Assembly (NCBI GenBank): GCA_019638485.1
Contig: JAHBTP010000002.1
Span: 434,001-498,000 of the forward strand
Length of the DNA stretch: 64,000 nucleotides
DNA from: Ferruginibacter sp.
GTDB lineage: Bacteria; Bacteroidota; Bacteroidia; Chitinophagales; Chitinophagaceae
Direction: 5' to 3'
The position numbers and the translations under genes were made by a program. Of this stretch, positions 54,043 through 64,000 are shown one piece after another. How positions within the stretch are numbered: position 1 is the first letter of the stretch; the number at the start of each line of letters is the position of its first letter. The notes under the pieces are model-generated. The model was not told the origin of the DNA. It searched no databases and worked only from the letters and a program-made list of their open reading frames with translations.

Positions 54043-56370
54043 TTATCGTTTTTTTCTTGTGCTTCCTTCTTGTTGTTTTATATCTATTTTATTCTTCAAT
54101 TTTTCTTGTGCATCTACAACTGCAATTACCGCCATATTATAAATAGAACGAACAGAACTTCCTAATTGTAATACATGGACCGGTTTTTTTAAACCTAATA
54201 AAATTGGACCGATGCTATCACACCCCCCTATTTCCTGTAATAAATTATAAGCAATATTTCCAGCTGCAAGATTAGGAAAAATTAACACATTTGTTTCTCC
54301 GTTTACTAATTCAGAAAAGGGATAATTATCTCGTAAAATTTCTTTGTTGAAAGCTAATATTGCTTGCATTTCACCATCACAAATTAAAGAGGGGTCTTTT
54401 TCTTTTACAATTTCACGTGAGCGGCTTACTAACTTTGCTTCGGGAGAATTGCTGCTTCCGAAATTTGAATAGGAAAGCATGGCAATACGAGGAACGATAT
54501 TAAACTGCCTCACTTCACGTGCAACCAGCAAGGTAATTTCGGCTAATTCTTCAGCTGTTGGGTTAAAATTTACTGTAGTATCCGCAAGGAATAATGGCCC
54601 TTTTTTTGTAAAAATTAAATACATACCCGCAATCTTTTTTACACCACTTTCAAGGCCAATAATTTCAAGAGCAGGGCGTATCGTAACCGGATAATTTCTG
54701 CTCAAGCCACTAATCATACAATCAGCTTCTCCGGTTTCTACCATCATACAGCCAAAATGGTTTCGTTCTTTCATTTGCTTTTGTGCTTCATATTGGTTTA
54801 CACCTCTTCGATTCCTTTTAGCAAAGAACAAGTCTCCAAATCGCTTTCTTATATCGCTTGTTTCGTCAATTTTTGGATTAATAATTTTCATTCCGTCCAA
54901 ATCAATTGAGTTCAATTCAGCAATAGAATGAATTCTCTTTTCATCGCCAAGTAGAATTGGGTATCCAACCTTTTCATCAAACACCTGTTGGGCAGCTTTT
55001 AGAATTTTTATGTTCTCTGCATCTGCAAAAACAATTCGTTTGGGATCCTTCCTTGCCTTAGCTCCTAATACTCGGCTTAATTGGTTTCCTAATCCTAAAC
55101 GATTCTCCAACTCAATTTTATATTGCTCCCAATCTTTTATCGTATTTCGGGCCACTCCGCTATCAATTGCAGCTTTGGCCACGGCTGGTGCTACTGCAGA
55201 AAGCAGCCTAGGATCTATTGGCTTTGGAATGATGTATTTAGGTCCAAATGAAATTTGCTTTTCATTATAAGCTAGGTTTACGATATCCGGTACAGCTGCT
55301 TTTGTAAGCTCACATAATGCAAAAACAGCAGCAAGCTTCATTTGTTCATTAATTTGTGTGGCACGCACATCTAAAGCTCCTCTAAAAATATAAGGGAATC
55401 CCAACACATTATTTACCTGATTAGGAAAATCACTTCTTCCTGTGGCTATGATTAAATCTTTACGAGCACTTTCACCTGTTGTATAGGAAATCTCTGGGTC
55501 GGGGTTAGCCATTGCAAAAATTATAGGATTTTTTGACATTGATTTAACCATTTCAGGAGTTACCACATTGCCCACGCTTAATCCAACAAAAACATCTGCA
55601 TTTTTTAAGGCCTGAGCCAAAGTGTAATGCCTATATTTAGCATTTACACAAATATGTTTTTTAATAGGGTCAATATCTTCACGTCCTTCGTATAAAATTC
55701 CATTGATATCAAATACCATTAAATTTTCAGGCTTTGCACCTAAAGAAATGTATAAGTTAATGCATGCCATCGCAGCAGCACCGGCACCATTAACCACGAT
55801 TTTTACCTTATTTATTTTTTTCTTTTGCAGTTCAAGGGCATTGAGTAATGCTGCAGAAGAAATAATTGCAGTGCCATGCTGGTCATCGTGCATTACGGGG
55901 ATATTGCATTTCTTTTTTAATTCCTGTTCAATATAAAAGCACTCCGGGGCTTTTATGTCTTCTAAATTTATACCTCCAAATGTTGGTTCAAGAGCATGAA
56001 CAATGTCAACAAATTTCTTTGGGTCGTACTCATTGATTTCGATATCGAACACATCTATATCGGCAAAAATTTTAAATAACACCCCTTTCCCTTCCATTAC
56101 AGGTTTGCTTGCTGCCGGACCAATATTTCCCAAACCTAATACAGCAGTTCCATTGGTAATTACGGCAACTAAGTTTCCTTTTGCGGTATATTTAAATGCG
56201 TTGTCTGCGTTCTGGGCAATTTCTTTGCAAGGCTCAGCAACTCCGGGTGAATAAGCAAGTGATAAATCACGTTGAGTTTTTGCATCCTTTGTAGGAACGA
56301 CTTCAATTTTTCCCGGTCTTCCATTGGCATGATAATCTAATGCATCCTGTTTTCTTAAATCTTTAGCCAT
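54043..56370 (-). CDS. maeB: NADP-dependent malic enzyme with phosphotransacetylase-like domain
   Basis: This 775-residue fusion has an N-terminal malic enzyme domain (about 1-430) with the [13 protein letters not shown] substrate motif, [11 protein letters not shown] and the NAD(P)-binding [17 protein letters not shown]-terminal phosphate acetyltransferase-like domain (about 440-760) follows. It oxidatively decarboxylates malate to pyruvate, making NADPH; the C-terminal domain is regulatory in characterised MaeB. Length is normal. It is the first gene of a minus-strand run with the MlaE/MlaF-like genes. A box CAAAGGTA at 56422-56429 (TACCTTTG) lies 51 bases upstream. Confidence 0.95.
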   Translation of the reverse strand: MAKDLRKQDALDYHANGRPGKIEVVPTKDAKTQRDLSLAYSPGVAEPCKEIAQNADNAFKYTAKGNLVAVITNGTAVLGLGNIGPAASKPVMEGKGVLFKIFADIDVFDIEINEYDPKKFVDIVHALEPTFGGINLEDIKAPECFYIEQELKKKCNIPVMHDDQHGTAIISSAALLNALELQKKKINKVKIVVNGAGAAAMACINLYISLGAKPENLMVFDINGILYEGREDIDPIKKHICVNAKYRHYTLAQALKNADVFVGLSVGNVVTPEMVKSMSKNPIIFAMANPDPEISYTTGESARKDLIIATGRSDFPNQVNNVLGFPYIFRGALDVRATQINEQMKLAAVFALCELTKAAVPDIVNLAYNEKQISFGPKYIIPKPIDPRLLSAVAPAVAKAAIDSGVARNTIKDWEQYKIELENRLGLGNQLSRVLGAKARKDPKRIVFADAENIKILKAAQQVFDEKVGYPILLGDEKRIHSIAELNSIDLDGMKIINPKIDETSDIRKRFGDLFFAKRNRRGVNQYEAQKQMKERNHFGCMMVETGEADCMISGLSRNYPVTIRPALEIIGLESGVKKIAGMYLIFTKKGPLFLADTTVNFNPTAEELAEITLLVAREVRQFNIVPRIAMLSYSNFGSSNSPEAKLVSRSREIVKEKDPSLICDGEMQAILAFNKEILRDNYPFSELVNGETNVLIFPNLAAGNIAYNLLQEIGGCDSIGPILLGLKKPVHVLQLGSSVRSIYNMAVIAVVDAQEKLKNKIDIKQQEGSTRKKR

Positions 56371-56421
56371 CCTTGTTTTCTTAAAATAAAAAAGAACAAT
56401 TTACTGTTTTAAGTAAGCCAC

Positions 56422-56429
56422 CAAAGGTA
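56422..56429 (-). promoter_or_regulatory. Candidate -7 box for maeB
   Basis: The minus strand reads TACCTTTG, matching TAnnTTTG, 51 bases before the ATG. It lies between maeB and the DUF4442 gene, which suggests maeB is separately transcribed. Confidence 0.38.
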
Positions 56430-56437
56430 CGTCTCAC

Positions 56438-56917
56438 TTAGGATAATTTAGGCTTGAAACTCCAGGTAAAGGAAAATTCAGCCACTATTTCACCTAATGC
56501 ACTTGTGCCAGTAGAGTGTGCTGTGAATTCTACGGCCTGGTTATTTTGGATTGCTTGCTGTATGGCGATATAAAAATCTTCTCCATTGTTGCAAATAAAA
56601 GTAGTGATACCAGTGGCCTTTTTATAATACCGGGCTGTATTCTCAACTATAAGCATACTTATTTGAGGGCGAATTTTGTATAAATAAGCCATTGCTAAAA
56701 CCCCGGTACTCATTTCTGCAGCCATCGCTAAGCAAGCAAAATAAGTGCTTCTAAATGGGTTGGTTGTTCGCCACTTGTATTTAACCGTTACCTGAGCCTG
56801 TTTCTCACTAAGTGACTTTACCCTAATACCGCTGAAAAATGCTGCAGGGAGGTTTAAAAATAAAAACATCCTAAACTTTATTGGATGAAATACCATTTTT
56901 TTAAAATCAGAAAACAT
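56438..56917 (-). CDS. DUF4442 hotdog-fold thioesterase-like protein
   Basis: This 159-residue protein matches DUF4442, a hotdog-fold family related to acyl-CoA thioesterases. The central helix reads NPFRSTYFACLAMAAEMSTGVLA, and strands such as AQVTVKYKWRT and VAEFSFTWSFK surround it. Substrate and reaction are not known; an acyl-CoA or acyl-ACP thioesterase is a family-based guess. No signal peptide is seen. It is upstream of maeB on the same strand, 67 bases away. Confidence 0.8.
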   Translation of the reverse strand: MFSDFKKMVFHPIKFRMFLFLNLPAAFFSGIRVKSLSEKQAQVTVKYKWRTTNPFRSTYFACLAMAAEMSTGVLAMAYLYKIRPQISMLIVENTARYYKKATGITTFICNNGEDFYIAIQQAIQNNQAVEFTAHSTGTSALGEIVAEFSFTWSFKPKLS

Positions 56918-57245
56918 GAATAATAATTTAATGTAAATCTAATGCTCAACTCAATTTCTTAGGAAATTCTATACCAAAGTGAAATTTCTCTTTTCAATCT
57001 GATTTTATAAACTAATTAAATATGTATATATAAATAATAAACTGTGAATATTAATTGTAAAAAATACTTTAAATGTTGAGTGCTTGATATACAATTATTT
57101 ATAACAAATCTCTCTATAAATAAACGACTTTTAGTCATTTTCTTAAGGTACTAAATAATTTTATTGCATTTACAGCGTTTTATATCTGTAATCATGGGCC
57201 TATTGGCCCTTGGTTATAAAGTTAATGAATCCAACATCCACACAA
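56918..57245 (+). other. AT-rich intergenic region before the giant surface protein
   Basis: These 328 bases lie between divergent genes and are very AT-rich. I see no RNA gene, hairpin or repeat I can support. A short open frame at 57164-57346 (60 codons) overlaps the start of the giant gene in another frame and looks spurious. Promoters for both neighbours must lie here, but no clear TAnnTTTG box stands out near 57246. Confidence 0.5.
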
Positions 57246-60200
57246 ATGAACCCTATTCAATCAATCCGGTTATATTTTGCCAAAGCAAGATATTTATCCC
57301 AACACTTATTAATTGCTACGCTGTTATTTGTAGGTTTTCCCGGTAGTGCTCAAACCAATACCTGGGATGGAAGCTCAAATGCCAACTGGAACACAGCAGC
57401 AAACTGGTCGTTAAATCAAGTGCCTACGGCAGCTCATGATGTAGTTATTCCAAATGGCGGCTCAAGAGCAACTATTACCGTTAATACTGCGGCTGTTTGT
57501 AAGTCGCTTGTTATGACAGGTGGGAATGCTACAAATACCATTAATATTTCTGGTACAAATAGTTTATCTATTTCAGGCGCCTTAACCATTGGTGCCAGTT
57601 CAAGAAATAACAGATATAAAACGCTAAATGTAAATGATGGAACACTATCGGCAGGAACAATTAGTATAACTGCTGTTAGTGGTGCTAACCGTGCAGGAAG
57701 TGTAACATTAAATAATGGTACCGTGAATGTAGCCGGGTTTATCAGCATGGGAGATTATACCACATTTGATTTCACTGACTCAGGTATTCTTAATGTGGGT
57801 GGCAATATTTCAGGAGGAACGCTGAATCCCGCAACCGGTACCGTAAATTTTGTGGGGCCAACTACACAAACGATAATGGGTTCAGGGACATCTACCTTTT
57901 ATAATGTTAATATAAATAAAGATGCCTCAGGGCAATTTGTAAATAATAATGTGGATGCCATTACGGTTAATGGTAATCTTACTGTAACCAAGGGAAAATT
58001 TGTTTTAAATGCACCAAATGCTGATGCGGTTGTTAATGGCAATATAGTGGTGGCTACGGATGGTACTATTGAACACAGAGTGAATTGGGATATTGCTGTA
58101 AAACTTTTGCGTGTTTTTGGTAATATTGAAATAGATGGTGTATTTACTTACACTGTTCGTTCACATGTTCAAATGGCTGGTGCGGGTACAAAATATGTAC
58201 GTACAGGTAATAATCCAAGTTCCGGATTCTCTATTTTAACATTAACTACCGGTAACTATTATGCTTCCGGTGCTACGAAGATTAAAGATAATTTTTGGGC
58301 GATGTTTGGTACGCCAGGGTCTTTTCATACCAATGGCAATAACGTTACAGCTAATAGTTCGCTACTGATTGCAGGAGGAACTGTTTTTGTAGATGGAGGT
58401 AATTTAAATGTGAGTGGTGGTACTCAGGTTGGATATACACTTGCCGGTAACTTAGATATTTCCAATGGATCATTAAATACAGATATTCTGAATGTTGGTG
58501 ATGGAAGTAAAATGGGTATAGTGAATCATTCAGGTGGTACAGTAAATGTATCAGGTAACTTTTTAATTAATAGCTCATGTAAGTATAATTGTACAAATGC
58601 TCCCGTAATTAATATAGGGGGGAATTGGACAAGTAATAATAACACCGGTTTTGATCCGGCTAACAGCGTGGTGACTTTTAGCAGCAATGCAGCTAATCAA
58701 ATATTGGATGGTGCTGCTGTAACCCATAATTTCTATACTGTAAATATTAATAAAGCCGGAAGGATATTTCAGCCCGCCGGTTCTGCAGTAACGCTTAACA
58801 TCAATGGAGATTTGAATATTAATCAAGGAACCTTTGATGCCGGAAGCATTGCCAATATGAATATTAAAGGAGATTGGAAAAATAATGCAGTATTTAATGC
58901 ATCTGCTTCAAAGGTCCAGTTTAATGGAACTTCAGAACAAACTATTTCGGGAAGCGCTACAACAACATTTAATAAACTTACCATTAATAATCCGGGCAAC
59001 GTAAAGCTTTCCGGAGCAAATATTTTAATAAATGGAGGAAGTTCAGCTTTTACATTTACAGATGGAAAATTAATAACGGGAGTTCAAAAAGTAACATTAA
59101 CATCTAATGTAAGCATTGCAGGTGCAGGTGTAACAAGATATGTTAATGGCATTTTGGAATGGGGTATTCAAACCGGAAACAGTACAAAAAGTTTTGCTAT
59201 TGGTGATGATGCACAATACACGCCAGTATCATTGACATTTGGTAATGTATCAACTGTAGGAAATATTACTGTTTCAACAACGTCGGGTGATCATACTCAA
59301 ATTCTCTCTTCTCAGTTATCTGAAGATAGAAGTGTGAATCGCATATATACTATTTCCAATTCAGGTGTTGTATTGGTTGGATATAATGCAACGTTTAATT
59401 TTGGCGGTACAGACGTTGATGTAATTGCCAATACAAATGATTTTATTGTAGGTCGTTATAGCGGAGGGTGGAGTTATCCTTCGGTGGGTACACGTACAGC
59501 AACTAGTACAGCTGCCACTTCTCTTACGGCTTTTGGAAGTTTTGCAATTGCAGAGGGCGGAGCTGCAGCTCCGGTTGTAGATGCTCATCCCAATAACTTT
59601 ACCGGATGTCCGGGCTATTTAACTTCAGTTTCTGCATCATTTAATAGCAAGGTAATTACTACAGTAGCTTGGTATGTAAGTACAGATGGTGGAGTATCCT
59701 TTAATCCGGTAACTCTTTCATCTCCCTATTCAGCATCTATTTCGTTAAGTGGTTCTGTTTATACATCCACATTAACCATAAACCCTGTTAATGGTTCGAT
59801 GAGTAATTATCGTTATCGTGCTGTTGCATCAAATAGTAGAGGGAATGTGCAATCTAATAATGCAATATTAACAATATCTGTATTGCCTACTGTTAATGCA
59901 GGGCCGTCATTAAGTGCAATTTGTAGTGGAGGAACAAGTGCTCCATTAGGAGGTACAGTTGGAGGCGGGGCCTTAGGTGGCTTTTGGTCGTCTGACGTAG
60001 GAGGGACATTTTCTCCTTCTGCATCTGATTTGAATGCAACATATACACCACCTGCAGCCTTTTATGGAACGGCTACACTTACGTTAACCACTACAGGAGG
60101 TTGTACTCCAATTACTACTTCAAAAACATTGGTTGTTAATCAGAGCCCCGATGAGTTACAGCTTTCAACCATAAGCTTAGGAATATGTGCAAATGATATC

Positions 60201-63200
60201 GGTTCAATTTCTGTTAGCAATCACACTGCTACCACAATGTCATCTGGTGTTATCAATCTGGGTATTCCAAATTATAATCCTGCAGGCGTTACGAATACAT
60301 TATCTATGGCAGGAATTCCATCAGGTGCTATAATTAACAGCGTAAAGGTTACTTTAAATATTTCTCACAGTAAGGTATCAGATTTGATTTTAAACCTAAA
60401 GGCTCCCAATGGAAAAATTATTAACCTATTTAATCGTGTGGGTTCCACAGGAGCAAATTTTGTAAATACCGAAGTTTCAAGTATAGGAACAACTGCCTTT
60501 TCATCTTCATCAGCACCATTTACCGGCACCTTTGCAGCCGATGCAATAAGCGCTGTGGGTGCTACGGGGCTTTTGTCTAATACCACTGTTTTTAATACGT
60601 TATTCTCTATACCAAATGGAGGGTGGACTCTTGTAGCTCGTGATGCTGCCGCTTCTAATACCGGATCCATTACTTCCTGGTCTATCGAGATAGACTGGAC
60701 AGAACCCTTGGTATGGAGTCCTTCAACCAACTTGTTTACTGATGCTTTAGCCACAATTCCATATACAGGTCAATCACTTTCTACAGTTTATGTAAAAGGA
60801 ACAACAGCGTCAACTACAACCTATACTGTTACAGCTACAGGGGCAAATGGTTGTACCAGAAGTGCTAATTCAACTGTAGAAATTCACCCGATACCGGAAG
60901 TGAATATTTCTGCAGATTACTGCTGGGGGCCATATACAATACGAATTACTACTAATGCAGATTTACCAATAGATAATTATTTATGGAATACAGGAGATCA
61001 CACTCGTTCTTTAATTGTTGATATTGCCGGAACCTATACGGTTACTGCATATACAGCCGAGGGGTGTGCTGCATCAGCCAATATAGTATTAGGATTGGAG
61101 TCAGTTGATAATGGTAATTTTGAATTGGGAAATATCGGATTCAGCTCAACTTATGTTTATCGAACAAACACAATTCCAAATAACATGTATCCTGAAGATG
61201 CATATACCGTGCATAATGACGGGAACTATACTCACGGAAATTTTTGGGGTAAGGATCACACTTCAGGAAGCGGAAATTTCATGATTGTAAATGGAAGTGG
61301 AACAACACCGCCTCCGGAAGTTTGGACAAAAACAATTTCCGTAATTCCGAATACCACTTATTATTTCTCAGCTTGGGCAATGAGTTTAAATAGTGTAGGG
61401 CCGTTTGCTAACCTTCAATTTAGTGTTAATGGGGTGCAGGTAGGAAGTACTACAGGTGCTTTACCTGCCCGCCCCGAAAACAACAATCCTCCATTTAATT
61501 GGACACGTTTCTTTGGTACATGGAATTCCGGGGTGGCAACAACTGCGGTGGTTTCTATTGTTGATCTTGAAACGGCCACAGGAGGAAATGATTTTGGGCT
61601 TGATGATATTTCATTTGGTACTCTTGCCCCATTTGTATTGTTGAATACTCCGGGAAAAGATATTCAAACTGTTTGTAAAGAAACAGCCATAGATACTATA
61701 GAATATACTATTGGTGGAGGCGGTTCAGGACCGATTGTTACGGGATTGCCACCGGGATTAACAACAACTTTTGTTGGTACTACACTTACTATTTCAGGGA
61801 TACCTACAACAGCGGGAGTATTTAATTATACCATTAAAACCGCAGGTGGATGTTTGCCGGCCTATGGCTATGGAACGATTACAGTAAATGCAGAAGAATT
61901 AACACTCACTAGTTCTGTATCAACTACTTCACAAACGGTATGCGTTAACACAGCAGCGATAAATATTACCTATGCAATAGGCGGAGTGGCAACAGGTGCA
62001 GCTGCTTCAGGATTGCCTGCAGGCGTTACTGGTGTATTTAGCAATGGAGTGCTTACCATAAGCGGAACACCTATTGTGTTGGGGAACTTTAATTATACAG
62101 TAACTACCAGTGGACCTTGTGAACCCACTTCATTAAACGGTACCATGTCTGTGGTTCGCCAATTGATATCACTAACTTCAGCTCCTACAACAACAAATCA
62201 AACCTTATGTTTGGGCAATACCATTACAGATATTACATACAATGTGAGCGGATCTGCAACTGGTGCATCTGTAACCGGATTGCCTACCGGAGTAACCGGT
62301 AGTTTTAATAGTGGTGTGTTTACTATTTCAGGAACACCAACTCAGTATGGAGCATTTCATTATACGGTTACAACAAATGGCTTGTGTTCTCCAGTGTCTT
62401 CATCAGGAGATATTATTGTTCAGGCTCAAACAGCTACGTTAACATCTGCTGTGAATACCGATAATCAAAGTGTTTGTATAAATTCAACCATTACTAATAT
62501 AACCTATAGCATTGGCGGAACGGCTACCGGAGCTTCTGTTACCGGTTTACCTGCAGGGATAAGCGGTAATTTTAACAGCGGTGTGTTTACGATTTCGGGT
62601 GCATCAACACAAACCGGAACATTTAATTATGAAATCACAACCTCCGGTACATGTAATGCACAAACTATTGGAGGAACAATAGATATTTTTGGACCATCTA
62701 TAGGCGGATTGGTTGATAATGCATCGGTGTGTAGTGGAGGAAGTGGTTCATTAATCTTAACAGGATTTACTGGAGCAATTGTAAGATGGGAGTCTTCTAA
62801 TGATTTAATTTCTTGGACACCTATTGTGAATTCAACGTCAACCCAAAACTATTCAGGCATAACTTCGGCTATACATTACCGTGTGGTTGTTCAATTGAGT
62901 GGATGTAACGCTGCTCTTTCAACAGTAGCAACCGTGGGAGTTCATAATTTGTGGACAGGAGCAGTAGATAATGATTGGCATAATACTTCCAACTGGTCTG
63001 ATGGATTATTACCTTCTGCAAGTTGTGATAATGTGCTAATCCCTGTTGTGGCAACAAGTAAATATCCTGAACTTACCGGTGCCGGTGCCAGTATCAAAAA
63101 TTTGATAATTAATTCAGGAGCAAGTGTAAAAGTTGATAATGCCACATTAGCTATATCGGGTACAATAACAAATAATGGTACGTTTGATATGACAGAAGGA

Positions 63201-64000
63201 ACGTTGGAATTAAATGGTACTTCTGCTCAATCCATTGCCGGCAGTAGCTTTTATCAAAAGAAAATAAAATTCCTTCAGCTAAGTAATTCATCAGGTGTTT
63301 CTTTAATAGGAACAAACGATACTTTAAAAATTACCGGTGAACTTGGTTTTGGTAACTCAAATTCGGTATTAACTACCAATGGGAATTTAACCATGGTATC
63401 AGATATTAATGGAACATCTCGGGTGGCTGATTTAACTTCCGGTGGATTATATTCAGGGAATGATATTTTGGGAGATGTAACCGTGGAAAGATATATACCT
63501 GAACATGCTAAGGCTTGGCAATTACTTAGTGTTCCAACAAATGGATCAACAATTAAATCGTCATGGCAGGAGGGGAATACAGCCTTAGGAAATATACATC
63601 CCGGATACGGAACAATTTTTACAGGGAATCTGAGTAATGCATTGGCACAAGGTTTTGATGTGCGAACTCCTGCCGGAGCTTCCATAAAAACCTATAATTC
63701 AACTACGAATGTTTGGGATGGCGTTACCTCTACTAATATCGGAATTGCTAATAAGAGTGGATATATGATAATGATTCGTGGTGATAGAAGTGTAACCACA
63801 TCTTCTGCACCCGCAACAGCTACTACGTTAAGAACAACCGGACAGTTATATACTACAGGAATTAATGCTCCTGAAAATATTACTATTGGTGCCGGGAAAA
63901 TGGCTTCCATTGGTAATCCGTATGCGTCAGCTATTGATTTTGCTAACCTCAATATAAGTGGTGGGGTATCAAATATGTTTTATGTATGGGATCCGCGGTT
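57246..64000 (+). CDS. Giant multidomain surface protein, C-terminus beyond window
   Basis: The frame is open for 2251 codons to the right edge. The signal peptide is in LSQHLLIATLLFVGFPGSAQ; an in-frame ATG at 57225 would add seven residues. Order: a WDGSSNANWNTAANW module (about 38-70); a long beta-helix-like region with recurring QTI.GS and LTIN/VNIN phrases (about 190-700); Ig/PKD-like segments (about 780-980); a P/Homo B domain (about 1000-1155: KVTLNISHSKVSDLILNLKA, PNGGWTLVARD); a carbohydrate-binding-like domain (about 1280-1460: NTTYYFSAWAMS, FGLDDISFG); four 89-residue He_PIG-like repeats (1468-1823); another Ig-like part; a second NDWHNTSNWSDG module near 1905; and VERYIPEHAKAWQLLSVP near 2080, familiar from Chitinophagaceae surface proteins. 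A T9SS tail is expected beyond the edge. It is probably a cell-surface adhesin; the function is inferred. Confidence 0.88.
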   Translation, partial: MNPIQSIRLYFAKARYLSQHLLIATLLFVGFPGSAQTNTWDGSSNANWNTAANWSLNQVPTAAHDVVIPNGGSRATITVNTAAVCKSLVMTGGNATNTINISGTNSLSISGALTIGASSRNNRYKTLNVNDGTLSAGTISITAVSGANRAGSVTLNNGTVNVAGFISMGDYTTFDFTDSGILNVGGNISGGTLNPATGTVNFVGPTTQTIMGSGTSTFYNVNINKDASGQFVNNNVDAITVNGNLTVTKGKFVLNAPNADAVVNGNIVVATDGTIEHRVNWDIAVKLLRVFGNIEIDGVFTYTVRSHVQMAGAGTKYVRTGNNPSSGFSILTLTTGNYYASGATKIKDNFWAMFGTPGSFHTNGNNVTANSSLLIAGGTVFVDGGNLNVSGGTQVGYTLAGNLDISNGSLNTDILNVGDGSKMGIVNHSGGTVNVSGNFLINSSCKYNCTNAPVINIGGNWTSNNNTGFDPANSVVTFSSNAANQILDGAAVTHNFYTVNINKAGRIFQPAGSAVTLNINGDLNINQGTFDAGSIANMNIKGDWKNNAVFNASASKVQFNGTSEQTISGSATTTFNKLTINNPGNVKLSGANILINGGSSAFTFTDGKLITGVQKVTLTSNVSIAGAGVTRYVNGILEWGIQTGNSTKSFAIGDDAQYTPVSLTFGNVSTVGNITVSTTSGDHTQILSSQLSEDRSVNRIYTISNSGVVLVGYNATFNFGGTDVDVIANTNDFIVGRYSGGWSYPSVGTRTATSTAATSLTAFGSFAIAEGGAAAPVVDAHPNNFTGCPGYLTSVSASFNSKVITTVAWYVSTDGGVSFNPVTLSSPYSASISLSGSVYTSTLTINPVNGSMSNYRYRAVASNSRGNVQSNNAILTISVLPTVNAGPSLSAICSGGTSAPLGGTVGGGALGGFWSSDVGGTFSPSASDLNATYTPPAAFYGTATLTLTTTGGCTPITTSKTLVVNQSPDELQLSTISLGICANDIGSISVSNHTATTMSSGVINLGIPNYNPAGVTNTLSMAGIPSGAIINSVKVTLNISHSKVSDLILNLKAPNGKIINLFNRVGSTGANFVNTEVSSIGTTAFSSSSAPFTGTFAADAISAVGATGLLSNTTVFNTLFSIPNGGWTLVARDAAASNTGSITSWSIEIDWTEPLVWSPSTNLFTDALATIPYTGQSLSTVYVKGTTASTTTYTVTATGANGCTRSANSTVEIHPIPEVNISADYCWGPYTIRITTNADLPIDNYLWNTGDHTRSLIVDIAGTYTVTAYTAEGCAASANIVLGLESVDNGNFELGNIGFSSTYVYRTNTIPNNMYPEDAYTVHNDGNYTHGNFWGKDHTSGSGNFMIVNGSGTTPPPEVWTKTISVIPNTTYYFSAWAMSLNSVGPFANLQFSVNGVQVGSTTGALPARPENNNPPFNWTRFFGTWNSGVATTAVVSIVDLETATGGNDFGLDDISFGTLAPFVLLNTPGKDIQTVCKETAIDTIEYTIGGGGSGPIVTGLPPGLTTTFVGTTLTISGIPTTAGVFNYTIKTAGGCLPAYGYGTITVNAEELTLTSSVSTTSQTVCVNTAAINITYAIGGVATGAAASGLPAGVTGVFSNGVLTISGTPIVLGNFNYTVTTSGPCEPTSLNGTMSVVRQLISLTSAPTTTNQTLCLGNTITDITYNVSGSATGASVTGLPTGVTGSFNSGVFTISGTPTQYGAFHYTVTTNGLCSPVSSSGDIIVQAQTATLTSAVNTDNQSVCINSTITNITYSIGGTATGASVTGLPAGISGNFNSGVFTISGASTQTGTFNYEITTSGTCNAQTIGGTIDIFGPSIGGLVDNASVCSGGSGSLILTGFTGAIVRWESSNDLISWTPIVNSTSTQNYSGITSAIHYRVVVQLSGCNAALSTVATVGVHNLWTGAVDNDWHNTSNWSDGLLPSASCDNVLIPVVATSKYPELTGAGASIKNLIINSGASVKVDNATLAISGTITNNGTFDMTEGTLELNGTSAQSIAGSSFYQKKIKFLQLSNSSGVSLIGTNDTLKITGELGFGNSNSVLTTNGNLTMVSDINGTSRVADLTSGGLYSGNDILGDVTVERYIPEHAKAWQLLSVPTNGSTIKSSWQEGNTALGNIHPGYGTIFTGNLSNALAQGFDVRTPAGASIKTYNSTTNVWDGVTSTNIGIANKSGYMIMIRGDRSVTTSSAPATATTLRTTGQLYTTGINAPENITIGAGKMASIGNPYASAIDFANLNISGGVSNMFYVWDPR
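61647..62714 (+). repeat. Four tandem 89-residue Ig-like repeats inside the surface protein
   Basis: There are four units of exactly 267 bases, at 61647, 61914, 62181 and 62448. Each has Cys at unit position 10 (codons at 61674, 61941, 62208 and 62475), a G.ATGA..TGLP.G core, then TISG.P and a second Cys near the end (TTSGPC, TTNGLC, TTSGTC). They resemble the putative Ig domain He_PIG. Units 3 and 4 are the most alike. Confidence 0.9.

Noticed and set aside
57434..63952. Several minus-strand frames of 60 to 136 codons across the surface protein
   Set aside because: All lie antisense to the uninterrupted 2251-codon frame and have Val/Ala/Pro-rich shadow composition.

Overview
The window is AT-rich, gene-dense chromosomal DNA of a Bacteroidota bacterium, most likely Chitinophagaceae or a close relative. 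The evidence is the TAnnTTTG promoter boxes, the near absence of Shine-Dalgarno sequences, the Bacteroidota-type families (DUF4293, DUF6427, DUF4476, DUF3127, DUF6089-like barrel, SemiSWEET), UvrA of about 950 residues, and a giant surface protein built like type IX secretion (T9SS) cargo of this family. I see no phage, IS element, integrase, CRISPR array or rRNA; the only RNA genes are two tRNAs.

Layout. 1-384: the C-terminal end of a metzincin-type metalloprotease. 505-2225: an ABC-2 exporter pair. 2226-7115 (minus strand): a likely operon of SemiSWEET sugar transporter, glucose-1-dehydrogenase-like SDR, MGH1/GH63-like glucosidase and a TIGR01777-type epimerase, in order of transcription. 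7252-13113: a secreted Tyr-rich protein, a DUF6427 membrane protein, purQ, a stand-alone DsbD N-terminal domain and full-length dsbD. 13215-13796: an ECF sigma factor, divergent from a uvrA paralogue (14056-16902). 16943-19152 (minus): glyA, DUF4293 and DUF1801. 19329-24778: sugar nucleotidyltransferase, nitronate monooxygenase, then an SLBB/Wza-type polysaccharide export protein with a Wzz-type chain-length protein. 24779-29056 (minus): a NatAB-like ABC pair, a FAD oxidoreductase and a DUF3127 OB-fold protein. 29511-30944: dnaA, followed on the opposite strand by tRNA-Pro and tRNA-Ser. 31365-35050: panD, a cyclophilin lipoprotein, an NlpC/P60 lipoprotein, a DUF4476 protein and two small envelope proteins. 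35084-37942: a second uvrA. 38087-50579 (minus): a T9SS-tail-like mini-protein, an outer-membrane barrel, an ElaA-like acetyltransferase, rarA, a YkuD-like secreted protein, aspS and a giant alpha-2-macroglobulin. 50744-51451: a second DUF4476 protein. 51516-56917 (minus): sucD, MlaF/MlaE-like lipid transport, maeB and a DUF4442 thioesterase. 57246 to the right edge: a surface protein of more than 2250 residues that leaves the window still open.

Functionally this is mostly core metabolism, DNA replication and repair, and cell-envelope genes. I found no convincing new defence or mobile system. The most interesting signals are at the protein level. The thiol relay is split: the tandem DsbD N-domain keeps the Cys pair that DsbD itself has lost. 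A 421-residue secreted protein has the TPxG, HG and (S/T)xGC pattern of L,D-transpeptidases. The giant surface protein contains four repeats of exactly 89 residues. A 114-residue secreted protein consists of little besides a T9SS tail-like domain. Three genes have forced TTG starts, and several promoter boxes lie so close to the ATG that the mRNAs may be leaderless.
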